A DNA stretch of 64,000 bases from Bifidobacterium miconis (GTDB taxonomy: Bacteria; Actinomycetota; Actinomycetes; Actinomycetales; Bifidobacteriaceae), in contig NZ_JAHBBH010000001.1 in NCBI RefSeq assembly GCF_019331735.1, forward strand, positions 124,001 through 188,000, written 5' to 3'. Shown here one piece after another: positions 1 to 8,656 of this stretch (positions within the stretch are counted from its first letter, which is position 1; each line of letters starts with the position of its first letter). Both the position numbers and the translations under genes were made by a program. The notes below the pieces were generated by a model. The model saw nothing but the letters and a program-made list of their open reading frames with translations. It ran no database searches and was not told the DNA's origin.

Positions 1-302
1 TCGCCGGGGAGATCCCCAGCACGAAGGTGTACGAGGACGACACCACCTACGCCTTCAAGGACATCAACCCGAAGGCCAAGGTGCATGTGCTCATCGTGCC
101 GCGCCGGCACTACGCGAACGTCGCCGAGCTGGCCAAGGCCGATCCGGCCGAACTGGCGCACATCGCCGAAGTGGCGCAGTCCATCGCCGACAAGGAATTC
201 CACGGCGCGTACCGGCTGATCTTCAACACGGGCCTCGACGCGGGCCAGACCGTCTTCCACGTCCACGCGCACGTGCTGACCGGCGAAAAGCTGGACGAGT
301 AG
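1..302 (+). CDS. HIT family nucleotide-binding protein (5' end outside window)
   Basis: The reading frame is open from the left edge, so the start lies upstream. The visible part has the usual HIT layout: an early [12 protein letters not shown] segment, the IVPRRHY strand near residue 30 and, close to the C-terminus, the histidine triad HVHAHVL whose middle histidine is the nucleophile in family hydrolases and transferases. HIT proteins cleave or transfer nucleoside monophosphates from dinucleotide or aminoacyl-nucleotide substrates; the physiological substrate cannot be read from sequence. It sits about 100 bp upstream of phoH on the same strand and may be co-transcribed. About 99 residues are visible; only the N-terminal 10-15 are probably missing. 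Confidence 0.9.
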   Translation, partial: AGEIPSTKVYEDDTTYAFKDINPKAKVHVLIVPRRHYANVAELAKADPAELAHIAEVAQSIADKEFHGAYRLIFNTGLDAGQTVFHVHAHVLTGEKLDE

Positions 303-403
303 CGGCGGCGGGACGCGGCGGGAAGATCGCCGCTCCCCGCCGCGTCGGCGCGCAGTCCGACAAGACCCATACGAAACAACCAACGAGCACACAAGAGGTT
401 TGT

Positions 404-1642
404 TTGGCGACCACAACGCGAACCATCACCATCCCATCAGAACTTGACCCGGTAGCCGTGCTGGGGCCCGTGGACGAGGTCCTCAGGCAAGTCGAACGGG
501 CGTTCCCGGACCTGACCATCATCGTGCGCGGCGACCGCATCGCGATCATGTCGCGGTCCAAGCAGTCCGAACCGCAGGCGGCGCAGGCCGAAGACGTGCT
601 GAACACGATCATCCGCGCCGCATACAGCGCGCCGATGGACGCCGACACCGTCCGCCGCCTGCTCGACCAGCAGGTGCTGCCCAACCACGTGCGGCAGGAC
701 TTCCTCGAACGCGGCCGCCAACAGCGCGCGGTCGTCCCGCGTCCGGCCGAAACGGCGGCGCGGAGTATGGACGAGCCGGGGGAGCAGTCGCAGGAACGCC
801 GCAGGCCGCGCGTGCCCGGCGTCATCACCTTCGCGCTCGGCCAGCCGGTCCGGCCCAAAACCGCCGGGCAGATCGCCCTCGTCAACGCCATCGAATCGCA
901 CACCATCACGTTCGCCATCGGCCCGGCAGGCACCGGCAAAACGTATCTGGCCGTCGCCAAGGCCGTGCAGGCGTTCCAGGAAAAGCGCATCCGCCGCATC
1001 GTCCTGACGCGCCCGGCCGTGGAGGCGGGGGAGAACCTCGGCTTCCTGCCCGGCACGCTCAACGAGAAGGTCGACCCGTACCTGCGCCCGCTCTACGACG
1101 CGCTGTCGGACATGCTCGGCTCCGACCAGCTGCGCCGGTACATGGACGACGGCACGATCGAGGTCGCGCCGCTCGCCTACATGCGCGGCCGCACGCTCAA
1201 CGACGCGTTCGTCATCCTCGACGAGGCGCAGAACACCACCGAGCAGCAGATGAAGATGTTCCTCACGCGACTCGGCTTCAACACGACCATGGTCATCACC
1301 GGCGACATCACGCAGGTCGACCTGACCGTGCCGCGATCGGGACTGGCGACCATCGAGCACATCCTCGGTGGCATCGACGACATCGCGTTCGCCCACCTCG
1401 AATCCGCCGACGTGGTGCGTCACAAGCTCGTCGGCCAGATCGTCGCCGCATACGAGCGGCATTCGGCCATCGCCGGCGACCACAGCACCAAGGCGCGCCG
1501 CGAACACGGCGAAATGAAGCAGTACGGCGCCTACGCGGCCGCCGCCGCGTACGAACGGGCGGGCCGCGCGGAACGCGCCGAACGCGAACGGGACGAACGA
1601 GAGACGGCCGCACAGACGGAACGGAAGGAGCACACGCGATGA
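404..1642 (+). CDS. phoH: PhoH family P-loop ATPase
   Basis: A 412-residue PhoH-like protein, cytosolic. An N-terminal KH-like segment (about residues 1-75) precedes the ATPase core with Walker A GPAGTGKT near residue 173 and a Walker B-type VILDEAQN near residue 270. The C-terminal tail is rich in Arg, Glu and Ala and looks disordered. The start is a TTG preceded by AAGAGG at suitable spacing; no good ATG is available nearby. The last codon overlaps the ATG of ybeY by four bases, indicating translational coupling. PhoH proteins are linked to RNA metabolism and stress, and the pairing with ybeY is widespread; the exact activity here is inferred. Confidence 0.95.
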   Translation: MATTTRTITIPSELDPVAVLGPVDEVLRQVERAFPDLTIIVRGDRIAIMSRSKQSEPQAAQAEDVLNTIIRAAYSAPMDADTVRRLLDQQVLPNHVRQDFLERGRQQRAVVPRPAETAARSMDEPGEQSQERRRPRVPGVITFALGQPVRPKTAGQIALVNAIESHTITFAIGPAGTGKTYLAVAKAVQAFQEKRIRRIVLTRPAVEAGENLGFLPGTLNEKVDPYLRPLYDALSDMLGSDQLRRYMDDGTIEVAPLAYMRGRTLNDAFVILDEAQNTTEQQMKMFLTRLGFNTTMVITGDITQVDLTVPRSGLATIEHILGGIDDIAFAHLESADVVRHKLVGQIVAAYERHSAIAGDHSTKARREHGEMKQYGAYAAAAAYERAGRAERAERERDERETAAQTERKEHTR

Positions 1643-2184
1643 GCGTCGACGTGACCAACGAAACCCAGTGGACCATCGACCCGAAGGTGTTCTCCGACCT
1701 CGGCGTGTGGGTCATGGACCAGATGCGCGTGAGCACGCAGTCCGACCTGACCATCCTGTTCGTCGACCCCGAGCCGATCGCCGAACTGCACGAGCGCTGG
1801 ATGAACCTCGAAGGACCCACCGACGTGATGAGCTTCCCCATGGACGAGCTGCGCCCCGGCGACGGCAAAACCGTCATGGAAGGCGTGCTCGGCGACATCG
1901 TCATCTGCCCGTGGGTCGCCGCCCAGCAGGCTGCCGCCGCGGGCCACGGCACCCTCGAGGAAATGCTGCTGCTCACCATCCACGGCATCCTGCACCTGCT
2001 CGGCTACGACCACGTCGGCCCCGAACAGGAACGGCAGATGTTCGGGCTGCAGCGCCAGCTATTGCTCACCTTCATCGCCGTGCGCCACAGCGTCGGGGAG
2101 CAGGTCGGACTGCCCGCCGGGGCGCCCGACGCGCTCGCCGCATACGAGGCCGAGCACGGCACCAACCGTCAGCTGGGCCACTGA
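1639..2184 (+). CDS. ybeY: Endoribonuclease YbeY (rRNA maturation)
   Basis: A 181-residue UPF0054 protein. The diagnostic zinc-binding motif [11 protein letters not shown] lies at residues 115-125, preceded by [10 protein letters not shown], another family signature. YbeY is a single-strand RNase that acts with ribosomes in 16S rRNA 3' end maturation and quality control. Compared with the roughly 150-residue enterobacterial protein it has a C-terminal extension after the motif, common in actinobacteria. The start overlaps the phoH stop (ATGA), so the two are made together; the CNNM/CorC-like gene follows after 72 bp. Confidence 0.97.
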   Translation: MSVDVTNETQWTIDPKVFSDLGVWVMDQMRVSTQSDLTILFVDPEPIAELHERWMNLEGPTDVMSFPMDELRPGDGKTVMEGVLGDIVICPWVAAQQAAAAGHGTLEEMLLLTIHGILHLLGYDHVGPEQERQMFGLQRQLLLTFIAVRHSVGEQVGLPAGAPDALAAYEAEHGTNRQLGH

Positions 2185-2256
2185 CGGCGGTGTCGGCCCG
2201 ACCGGCCGACATCGCATCCGGCCCACCCAACCATCAACGATCAACAAAGGAACTTC

Positions 2257-3696
2257 ATGCCATCGGACACGTCGGCCATAGCGCTGACCATCATCCTCGT
2301 CCTCGTCGCGGCCCTGCTCGTCTGGCTGTCGCTGACCCTGGCCGCCGCGGAGGGCGCCGTCTCGCGCGTCACGCGGGCCAGCCTCAACAACCTGATCCTC
2401 GAAGTGCAGACCGACTCGGAAACCTCCCAGTTCCTGCGCATGAAGAAAATCGGCCGCATCCACAAAGTGCAGCATCTGATCGCCGACCGCTACGCCACGG
2501 CCGGATCCTGCGCGTTCTTCCGCATCGCGTGCAACGTGCTCGACGGCGTGCTCGTCGCCTGCATCGCGTCGCTGTTCAGCCTGCCGATGTGGGCCGAACT
2601 GCTTGCCGGATTCGTGTTCGCGGTGCTCGTCGCCGTGGTGTCGATCCTCGTCCGCCCGCGTTCCGCCGGGGCGCTCAAGCCGGTCGACATCATGCTCGGC
2701 CGGGCCTCGCTCGTCTCGATCGCCGTGGCGCTCACCCCGTTCGCGCGCATCGGCGGACAGCACGACGCCAAGAAGCGCGGCCGCGACGATTCCGACCTGT
2801 CCGATGACGAGGAACTTGAGAAGATCCAGCTCGAACAGGGACGTGCCACGATCGACCGTCTGGTCGAGGCGAACGACTTCGACCCCGAGGTCTCGGAGAT
2901 GCTGCGCAACGTGCTCACGTTGTCCGAAACGCTCACGCGCGAGATCATGGTGCCGCGCACCGACATGATCTGCATCGAGAAAACGGAGACGCTCGAAAGC
3001 ATGCTCAAGCTGTGCTCGCGTTCCGGCTTCTCCCGTGTGCCGGTGATCGGCGAGGACGTGGACGACCTGATCGGCGTGGCCTACCTCAAGGACGCGGTGC
3101 GCGCCACCGCGTTCAACCCGGCCGCAATGGGCCGCGAAGTCGGCTCGATCATCCGCCAGCCTATGCTCGTGCCCGAATCGAAGCCGGTCGACGACCTGTT
3201 CCACGAGATGCAGCGCACGCGCCAACATGTCGCCATCGTCGTGGACGAATACGGCGGCATCGCCGGCCTTGTCACCATCGAGGACGCGATCGAGCAGATC
3301 GTCGGCGAACTCGAGGACGAGCACGACCGCACGCAGCACGCCGAACCGGAGAAGATCGGCGACAACAAGTGGAGCATGCCCGCACGCACGCCGATCGCCG
3401 ATCTCGAGGAAATCTTCGAAATCGACATCGACGAGGACGACGTCGACACGGTATACGGCCTGCTCACCAAGCTGATCGGCCGCGTGCCGATCGTCGGCGC
3501 GTCCGCCGTGACGCGCGGCCTGCGCCTGACCGCGGTCGATTCGGCCGGCCGGCGCAAGAAGGTGTCGACGATCGTCGTCGAACCCGCGCACGTCGAGGGC
3601 GTCGGGGAAGATGGCGGTTCGACCGAAGACAACGAGAAAAGCGGCAAGGCCGACGGCAAGGGCCGTGCGGACCGCGACGAGAACGACAAGGAGTAG
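2257..3696 (+). CDS. Hemolysin-family CNNM/CorC-like membrane protein with CBS pair
   Basis: A 479-residue protein with an N-terminal DUF21/CNNM membrane domain (hydrophobic segments near residues 5-30, 90-115 and 120-165), then a tandem CBS pair (about residues 230-360, including the phrase VPRTDMICIE) and a C-terminal CorC/HlyC-type domain, ending in a charged tail rich in Lys, Asp and Gly. The family is implicated in Mg2+ or Co2+ homeostasis; the old name hemolysin is historical. The RBS is AAAGGAA before the ATG. It lies in the phoH-ybeY-era operon and stops one base before the era start codon. Confidence 0.93.
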   Translation: MPSDTSAIALTIILVLVAALLVWLSLTLAAAEGAVSRVTRASLNNLILEVQTDSETSQFLRMKKIGRIHKVQHLIADRYATAGSCAFFRIACNVLDGVLVACIASLFSLPMWAELLAGFVFAVLVAVVSILVRPRSAGALKPVDIMLGRASLVSIAVALTPFARIGGQHDAKKRGRDDSDLSDDEELEKIQLEQGRATIDRLVEANDFDPEVSEMLRNVLTLSETLTREIMVPRTDMICIEKTETLESMLKLCSRSGFSRVPVIGEDVDDLIGVAYLKDAVRATAFNPAAMGREVGSIIRQPMLVPESKPVDDLFHEMQRTRQHVAIVVDEYGGIAGLVTIEDAIEQIVGELEDEHDRTQHAEPEKIGDNKWSMPARTPIADLEEIFEIDIDEDDVDTVYGLLTKLIGRVPIVGASAVTRGLRLTAVDSAGRRKKVSTIVVEPAHVEGVGEDGGSTEDNEKSGKADGKGRADRDENDKE

Positions 3697-3697
3697 C

Positions 3698-4729
3698 ATG
3701 AGCGAACACGACGAACAGCAGGCGGAGGGTTCCGGTCCGGCGCATGATGCGGCGCACGATTCCGCGCACGGTCCCGTGCAGGGGGAGCAGCCGTACCGTT
3801 CCGGCTTCGTGGCGGTCGTGGGCCGCCCGAACGTGGGCAAGTCCACGCTGATCAACGCGCTGATCGGCAAGCAGATCGCCATCGCGTCGTCCCGCCCGGA
3901 AACCACGCGCAAGGCCATCCGCGGCATCCTCACCACCGACCACGCGCAGCTCGTGCTCGTCGACACGCCCGGCATCCACCGTCCGCGCACCCTGCTCGGC
4001 CAGCGGCTCAACGACATCGTCGAGGAATCCCTGTCCGACGTGGACGTGGTCGCGTTCCTGCTGCCCGCTGATCAGGAGATCGGCCCCGGCGACCGCCGCA
4101 TCCTGAGCCGCCTGCGCGCCGACTTCGCGACCAAGCGCGACGACGGCACGTTCAAGTGGAAGGTGCCGCTGATCGCCATCGTCACCAAGATCGACGAACT
4201 CAACCGCGAACAGCTCATCGCCAAGCTCATCGAAATCAACGAATTCGCCGACTTCTCGGACATCGTGCCCGTCAGCGCGCTCGAACACGACAATCTCAAC
4301 GAAGTGAAGAACGTGCTCATCGACCACACGCCCGAAGGCCCGCAGATGTACCCGGACGATCAGGTCAGCGAGGAACGGCCCGAGGAGACGATCGCCGAAC
4401 TTGTGCGCGGCGCGTTCCTCGAGGAACTGGACGACGAGCTGCCGCATTCGCTCGCCGTGGTCGTCGACTCGATCGAATACCCGGAGGACAACGAGTCCGG
4501 TGCCGCATACGACGGCAAGATCCATGTGCTCGTCTCCGTGTACGTGGAGCGCGACTCGCAGAAGCCGATCATCATCGGCAAGGGCGCGGAGCATCTCGTG
4601 CGCGTCAAAAAGAAGCTGCGCACGCCCATCAACCGCATCGTCGGCGGCAAGGCCAAGCTCGACCTGCACGTCAAGGTCGCCAAGGGCTGGCAGTCCGATC
4701 CTAAGCAGTTGGAGAAACTAGGATTCTAG
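3698..4729 (+). CDS. era: GTPase Era, 16S rRNA-binding ribosome assembly factor
   Basis: A 343-residue Era. After a non-conserved acidic/His-rich N-terminal extension of about 33 residues come G1 GRPNVGKS, the switch region ASSRPETTRKAIRG, G3 DTPGIH and G4 TKID, followed by a C-terminal KH domain (GKGAEHLVRVKKKLR and onward). Era binds the 3' end of 16S rRNA and helps assemble the 30S subunit. I chose the ATG just after the upstream stop, with AAGGAG before it; a longer in-frame version would overlap the preceding gene by about 90 bases. The last residues and stop codon lie inside a long inverted repeat described separately. Confidence 0.97.
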   Translation: MSEHDEQQAEGSGPAHDAAHDSAHGPVQGEQPYRSGFVAVVGRPNVGKSTLINALIGKQIAIASSRPETTRKAIRGILTTDHAQLVLVDTPGIHRPRTLLGQRLNDIVEESLSDVDVVAFLLPADQEIGPGDRRILSRLRADFATKRDDGTFKWKVPLIAIVTKIDELNREQLIAKLIEINEFADFSDIVPVSALEHDNLNEVKNVLIDHTPEGPQMYPDDQVSEERPEETIAELVRGAFLEELDDELPHSLAVVVDSIEYPEDNESGAAYDGKIHVLVSVYVERDSQKPIIIGKGAEHLVRVKKKLRTPINRIVGGKAKLDLHVKVAKGWQSDPKQLEKLGF

Positions 4730-4750
4730 TTTCTCCAACCGCTTAGGATC
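4697..4750. repeat. Long inverted repeat spanning the era stop codon
   Basis: Arms of 10 + 13 bases (GATCCTAAGC, one mismatch, GTTGGAGAAACTA) are mirrored exactly downstream around a six-base loop GGATTC. The era TAG is the first triplet of the descending arm. The GCTTAGGATCG unit recurs once more at 4798. Confidence 0.9.
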
Positions 4751-4778
4751 GCTTCGCGGCTCGCTATCGCGGCCGCTC

Positions 4779-4795
4779 ACAGTCCACTGGACTGT
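4779..4795. repeat. Short palindrome ACAGTCCAcTGGACTGT
   Basis: A 17-base odd palindrome between two copies (4741 and 4798) of GCTTAGGATCGCTTCGCGG. The same core with G in the middle occurs at 47659-47675, so it is a dispersed unit. Confidence 0.75.
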
Positions 4796-4836
4796 CCGCT
4801 TAGGATCGCTTCGCGGCCGCATGGCCGCAGCCCATA

Positions 4837-4871
4837 CGGAAAAAGGCTCCCGAATTGGGAGCCTTTTTCCG
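4837..4871. terminator. Bidirectional terminator between era and the acyl-CoA ligase
   Basis: A perfect 15-bp stem (CGGAAAAAGGCTCCC and its complement) around a five-base loop. The A-rich and T-rich flanks let it serve both convergent genes. Confidence 0.92.
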
Positions 4872-4886
4872 TTGCCGGGCGCGATG

Positions 4887-6923
4887 CTACTTCTTCTTGG
4901 TGTACATCTGCGTGTTGAGCAGGGTGGCATAGCGCTTGATGACCTTCGGGCGGATCACCTTGAGGGAGGCGGTCATCAGACCGTTCTCCTGCGTGAACTC
5001 CTCGGGCAGGATGATGAACTTGCGCACGGATTCGGCGCGGGAGACGCCCTCGTTGGCCTGATCGACCCACTTCTGCACCTCGGCGCGGACCGCGGCGTTG
5101 CCGGCGGCCTCCTCCATCGGCATGTTGCGGTCGAGACCCTTTGATTCGAGCCACGGGCGCAGCGTCTCCTCGTCCAGCGTGATGAGCGCGGAGATGAACG
5201 GGCGCTTGTCGCCGAGCACCAGCGCCTGCGAGACGATCTCGCAACGCTGGATGACCTCCTCGATCGGACCGGGGGCCACGTTCTTGCCGCCAGCCGTAAT
5301 GATCAGGTCCTTCTTGCGTCCGGTGATGTACAGGAAGCCGTCGTCGTCCAAACGGCCCAGATCGCCGGTCGCATGCCAGCCGTCCGGCGTGAACGCGTTT
5401 TCGGTCGCCTCGTCGTTCTTGTGATAGCGGTGGAACACGACCGGACCGCCGACCTGGATCTCGCCATCCTCCGCAATGCGGATCTTGAAGCTCGGGAACG
5501 GGATGCCGACCGAACCCTCGTGGAACGGCACGCCCAGCGGGTTGAACGCGCACGGCGCGGTCGTTTCCGTCAGGCCATAGCCCTCGTAGACCGGGATGTT
5601 CGCGCCGCGGAAGAAGTTCATGAGCTCTGGGTCGAGTGGGGCACCGCCCGAAACGATCCACTTGGCCCGGCCGCCGAGCGCCTCGCGCAGCGACTGGTAG
5701 ACGACCGGATCGAACGAGGCGCGGCGCATGGCGGTCAGTGCCTTGGCCTTGCCGAACTCGCTGACCTCCTTCATGTACTGCTGCGCCGCGGTGACGGCCG
5801 CCGCGAACACGACGCCCTTCGCGCCGTGGCCAGCCTTCTGCGAGGCCGCGTTGTACACCTTCTCGAGCACGCGCGGCACCACGATCATCACGGTCGGCTT
5901 GGCGACCTGCAGGTCGGCGAGCAGCGTCTTGATGCCGGTGGCGATGTACACGCGCATGTTGGAGGCGACGACGATGTAGTTGATCGCGCGTGCGAACGTG
6001 TGCGCCTGCGGCAGGAACAGCAGGATGGAGCCGGACTTGTCGTGCTGGAGCAGGTCCGGCATGTAGTCGCGCAGGTTGAACGCGTCCGTGCAGTAGTTCT
6101 CGTGCGTCATCTCGACGCCCTTCGGCGCCGACGTGGAACCGGAGGTGTAGATGATCGAGCACAGGTCGGTCTTCTTGAGCGAGGCAATGCGCGCGTCGAG
6201 CTCCTCGTCGCTCACCGAAGCGCCGTACGCGGCGATCTCGTCCAGACCGCCCGTCTCGATGCAGATGATGTGCTCGAGCGACGGGCACTCCTCGATCGCG
6301 CCGTCCGCCTTGTCGCGCATCGCGGTGTCCTGCACGATGAGCAGGCGCGCGTCGGAATTGTTGACGATGTTGCGGATCTGCTCGGCCGAATCGGTGTCGT
6401 AGATCGACGCGAGCACGCCGCCGCACGCCATGATCGCCGCATCGGCGAGATCCCACTCATAGGAGGTGCGGCACATGAACGCGACCGCATCGCCCTTCTT
6501 CAGGCCGTAGTGGATGAAGCCCTTGGCGACCCGGCGCACTTCGGCAAGGAACTCGTTGGCCGTCTTGGTGACCCACTCGCCGTTCTCCTTGTACGTGTAC
6601 AGCGGATCGTCGCCCATGCGGCGGGCGCGGTCCTCGTACACGCTGTAGATCGTCGTATGCTCGTCCAGCGGCGGGTTGCCCTGCGTTTCGGCCGTCAGCA
6701 GCCCGGTGGCCGGATCGATGAACGTCGTGGTCGGGTATCCCGGACCCCATTCGTCCGTGTGAGGCAGGTCGCGGGCCTCGGCGTCGGCGACCTCGTCGGG
6801 GGAGACGTAGTCCGGGGCGTCGGACGAGTCGTCGCTGACGGGGTGCACGAAGTCGCCCCCCAGTCGCAACGCCTTCTGCACGAGGCTGGCGGCCTGCTTG
6901 TTCAATGAGGTGATGACGGACAC
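4887..6923 (-). CDS. Long-chain fatty-acid-CoA ligase (AMP-forming)
   Basis: A 678-residue ANL-superfamily acyl-CoA synthetase of the long-chain (Faa1/FadD15-like) type. Signatures include the AMP-binding loop YTSGSTSAPKG, the EGYGLTET motif, TGDLGRLDDDGFL and the ITGRKKDLIITAGGKNVAP hinge with the catalytic-lysine region beyond. The enzyme activates fatty acids with ATP and CoA for incorporation into lipid; bifidobacteria lack beta-oxidation, so exogenous fatty-acid use is the likely role. I start it at a GTG at 6923 because AAGGAG stands six bases upstream; a frame open to 7061 adds 46 residues that look non-coding. It is divergent from the transhydrogenase operon. Confidence 0.93.
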   Translation of the reverse strand: MSVITSLNKQAASLVQKALRLGGDFVHPVSDDSSDAPDYVSPDEVADAEARDLPHTDEWGPGYPTTTFIDPATGLLTAETQGNPPLDEHTTIYSVYEDRARRMGDDPLYTYKENGEWVTKTANEFLAEVRRVAKGFIHYGLKKGDAVAFMCRTSYEWDLADAAIMACGGVLASIYDTDSAEQIRNIVNNSDARLLIVQDTAMRDKADGAIEECPSLEHIICIETGGLDEIAAYGASVSDEELDARIASLKKTDLCSIIYTSGSTSAPKGVEMTHENYCTDAFNLRDYMPDLLQHDKSGSILLFLPQAHTFARAINYIVVASNMRVYIATGIKTLLADLQVAKPTVMIVVPRVLEKVYNAASQKAGHGAKGVVFAAAVTAAQQYMKEVSEFGKAKALTAMRRASFDPVVYQSLREALGGRAKWIVSGGAPLDPELMNFFRGANIPVYEGYGLTETTAPCAFNPLGVPFHEGSVGIPFPSFKIRIAEDGEIQVGGPVVFHRYHKNDEATENAFTPDGWHATGDLGRLDDDGFLYITGRKKDLIITAGGKNVAPGPIEEVIQRCEIVSQALVLGDKRPFISALITLDEETLRPWLESKGLDRNMPMEEAAGNAAVRAEVQKWVDQANEGVSRAESVRKFIILPEEFTQENGLMTASLKVIRPKVIKRYATLLNTQMYTKKK

Positions 6924-7119
6924 GAATATCTCCTTGACGTTCTTCACAACCACGGCTGATGGTCTTCTCAAATGTTGAATCATAATCGTTCTTTGCGGGT
7001 CCGTCACCTTACGGTAGCGTAGGAATCTGCGTTGCGCCCGCCCGCCGCAGGGATCGCACACGTTTGCAAAAACTCATTCGTCCAATGGAATCTGACGCGC
7101 CGAGATTCGCGATGTCCGT

Positions 7120-7125
7120 TAGACT
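7120..7125 (+). promoter_or_regulatory. Candidate -10 element (TAGACT) of the pnt operon
   Basis: GTTAGACT lies about 50 bases before the pntAA start. The same GTTAGACT string is found before lepA (TAGACT at 45497). No strong -35 is apparent at either. Confidence 0.4.
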
Positions 7126-7173
7126 GGGGCGCGGAGCAAGGAATGCTTCGACATTAGAAAAGGAAGGGCTCTC

Positions 7174-8319
7174 ATGGCTGAAACCCAGGAAGCCACCGTG
7201 AAGTTCGGTGTCCTCAACGAGACATCGTCAGACGAATCCCGCGTCGCGCTGACGCCGGACATCGTCACGCGGTTGCGCAAGGCGGGAATAACCTGCCTGA
7301 TCGAAAGCGGCGCCGGCATTGCCGCTCACTACACCGATGATGATTACGCCAAGGCGGGCGCGCAGGTGCTGTCCGCCGACGAAGTGGTCGCCCAGTCCGA
7401 CGCGCTCGGATTCGTCGACCGTCCGTCCGCCGCGCTCGTCGCGAAGATCAAGCCCGGCACGTGGGTGATCGGCATGCTCGGCTCGTTCACCGACGCCGAC
7501 TACGTCGCCGCGCTCGAACAGGCCGGCATCGTCGGCATCGGCATCGAAAAGCTGCCGCGACAGCTCAGCTCCGCGCAGTCCATGGACGAAATGACCTCGC
7601 AGAACTCCGTCATGGGATACAAGGCCGCGCTTGTGGCGGCCAACGCGTACGGATCGTTCTTCCCGATGATGACCACGGCCGCCGGCACCATCCGCCCGGC
7701 CAAGGTGCTCATCCTCGGCGCCGGCATCGCCGGCCTGCAGGCCATCGGCACGGCCCGCCGGCTCGGCGCGGTCGTCACCGCGTACGACGTGCGCCCGGCC
7801 TCGCGCGGCGAAGTCGAATCCCTTGGCGCGAAGTTCCTCGACCTCGGTCTCGACTTCTCCAAGGGACAGGGCGAAGGCGGCTACGCGCGCGCCCTCACCC
7901 CGGAGGAGCAGGCCGCCCAGCAGGCCGCCGTCGACGAGAAGGCCGCCGGATTCGACGTCATCATCACCACCGCCAAGGTTCCCGGCCGCAAGCCCCCGGT
8001 GCTGCTCACCAAGGCCGGCGTGGACGGCCTCAAGCGCGGCGCGGTGATCGTCGACTGCGCGGCCAGCGACCTCGGCGGCAACGTCGAAGGCTCCACGGTC
8101 GGCACGACCGTGACCGACGGCGGCGTGACCGTCATCGGCGCGCCGTATCTGGCCAGCGAGGTCTCCAACACGGCATCCAACCTGCTCGCGCGCAACGTCG
8201 CCGACGTGCTCGCGCATTTCGTGCGCGGCGGCAAGCTGTCCATCGACCTGAACGAGGAACTCGACGACGCGCTCGTCGTGGCCGGACGCCCGGCGGCAGC
8301 CGCGCCGGCCGAGGCATAG
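7174..8319 (+). CDS. pntAA: NAD(P) transhydrogenase alpha subunit, part 1 (NAD(H)-binding domain I)
   Basis: A 381-residue soluble dI component of proton-translocating transhydrogenase. It carries the alanine dehydrogenase/PNT N-domain with GVLNETSSDESRVALTP, the RQLSSAQSMDEMTSQ segment, and the NAD-binding fold ILGAGIAGLQAIGTARRLGA near residues 182-200. With the two downstream subunits it transfers hydride between NADH and NADP+ coupled to proton movement, supplying NADPH. Split alpha subunits (three genes) are typical of actinobacteria and alphaproteobacteria. The RBS GGAAGGG precedes the ATG. The gene is followed after 19 bases by pntAB. Confidence 0.96.
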   Translation: MAETQEATVKFGVLNETSSDESRVALTPDIVTRLRKAGITCLIESGAGIAAHYTDDDYAKAGAQVLSADEVVAQSDALGFVDRPSAALVAKIKPGTWVIGMLGSFTDADYVAALEQAGIVGIGIEKLPRQLSSAQSMDEMTSQNSVMGYKAALVAANAYGSFFPMMTTAAGTIRPAKVLILGAGIAGLQAIGTARRLGAVVTAYDVRPASRGEVESLGAKFLDLGLDFSKGQGEGGYARALTPEEQAAQQAAVDEKAAGFDVIITTAKVPGRKPPVLLTKAGVDGLKRGAVIVDCAASDLGGNVEGSTVGTTVTDGGVTVIGAPYLASEVSNTASNLLARNVADVLAHFVRGGKLSIDLNEELDDALVVAGRPAAAAPAEA

Positions 8320-8338
8320 GCAAGAAAGGGGAACCATC

Positions 8339-8656
8339 ATGGATATCGTCGTTGCGATCACCCTGTTCGTCCTGGCGCTGCTTATCGGCGTCGAAGTCAT
8401 CGGCAAGGTGCCCGCCACCCTGCACACGCCGCTCATGTCCGGCGCGAACTCCATCCACGGCATCGTCATCGTCGGCGTGGTCATCGTCGCCGCGCACGCC
8501 ACCAGCCCGCTCGCATGGGTGTTCATCTTCCTGGCCGCCGTGCTGGGCACGATGAACGTCGTCGGCGGCTACGTGGTCACCGACCGCATGCTCGAGATGT
8601 TCAAGTCCGACAAGTCGAAGAAGAAGGATTCCGAGAAGAACGAGGAGGCCAAGTAA
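8339..8656 (+). CDS. pntAB: NAD(P) transhydrogenase alpha subunit, part 2 (membrane)
   Basis: A 105-residue membrane component with three or four hydrophobic helices (about residues 2-22, 32-55, 58-80) and a Lys/Asp/Glu-rich C-terminal tail. It contains the family phrase VPATLHTPLMSGANSIHGIV. Together with the dII part of PntB it forms the proton channel. RBS AAAGGGGAA precedes the ATG, and its stop codon directly abuts the pntB ATG (TAAATG), indicating coupled translation. Confidence 0.95.
   Translation: MDIVVAITLFVLALLIGVEVIGKVPATLHTPLMSGANSIHGIVIVGVVIVAAHATSPLAWVFIFLAAVLGTMNVVGGYVVTDRMLEMFKSDKSKKKDSEKNEEAK

Noticed and set aside
2059-4017. Very long open frame antisense to ybeY, the CNNM-like gene and era
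   Set aside because: High-G+C shadow frame; the composition is biased, it has no RBS and it opposes three clear conserved genes.
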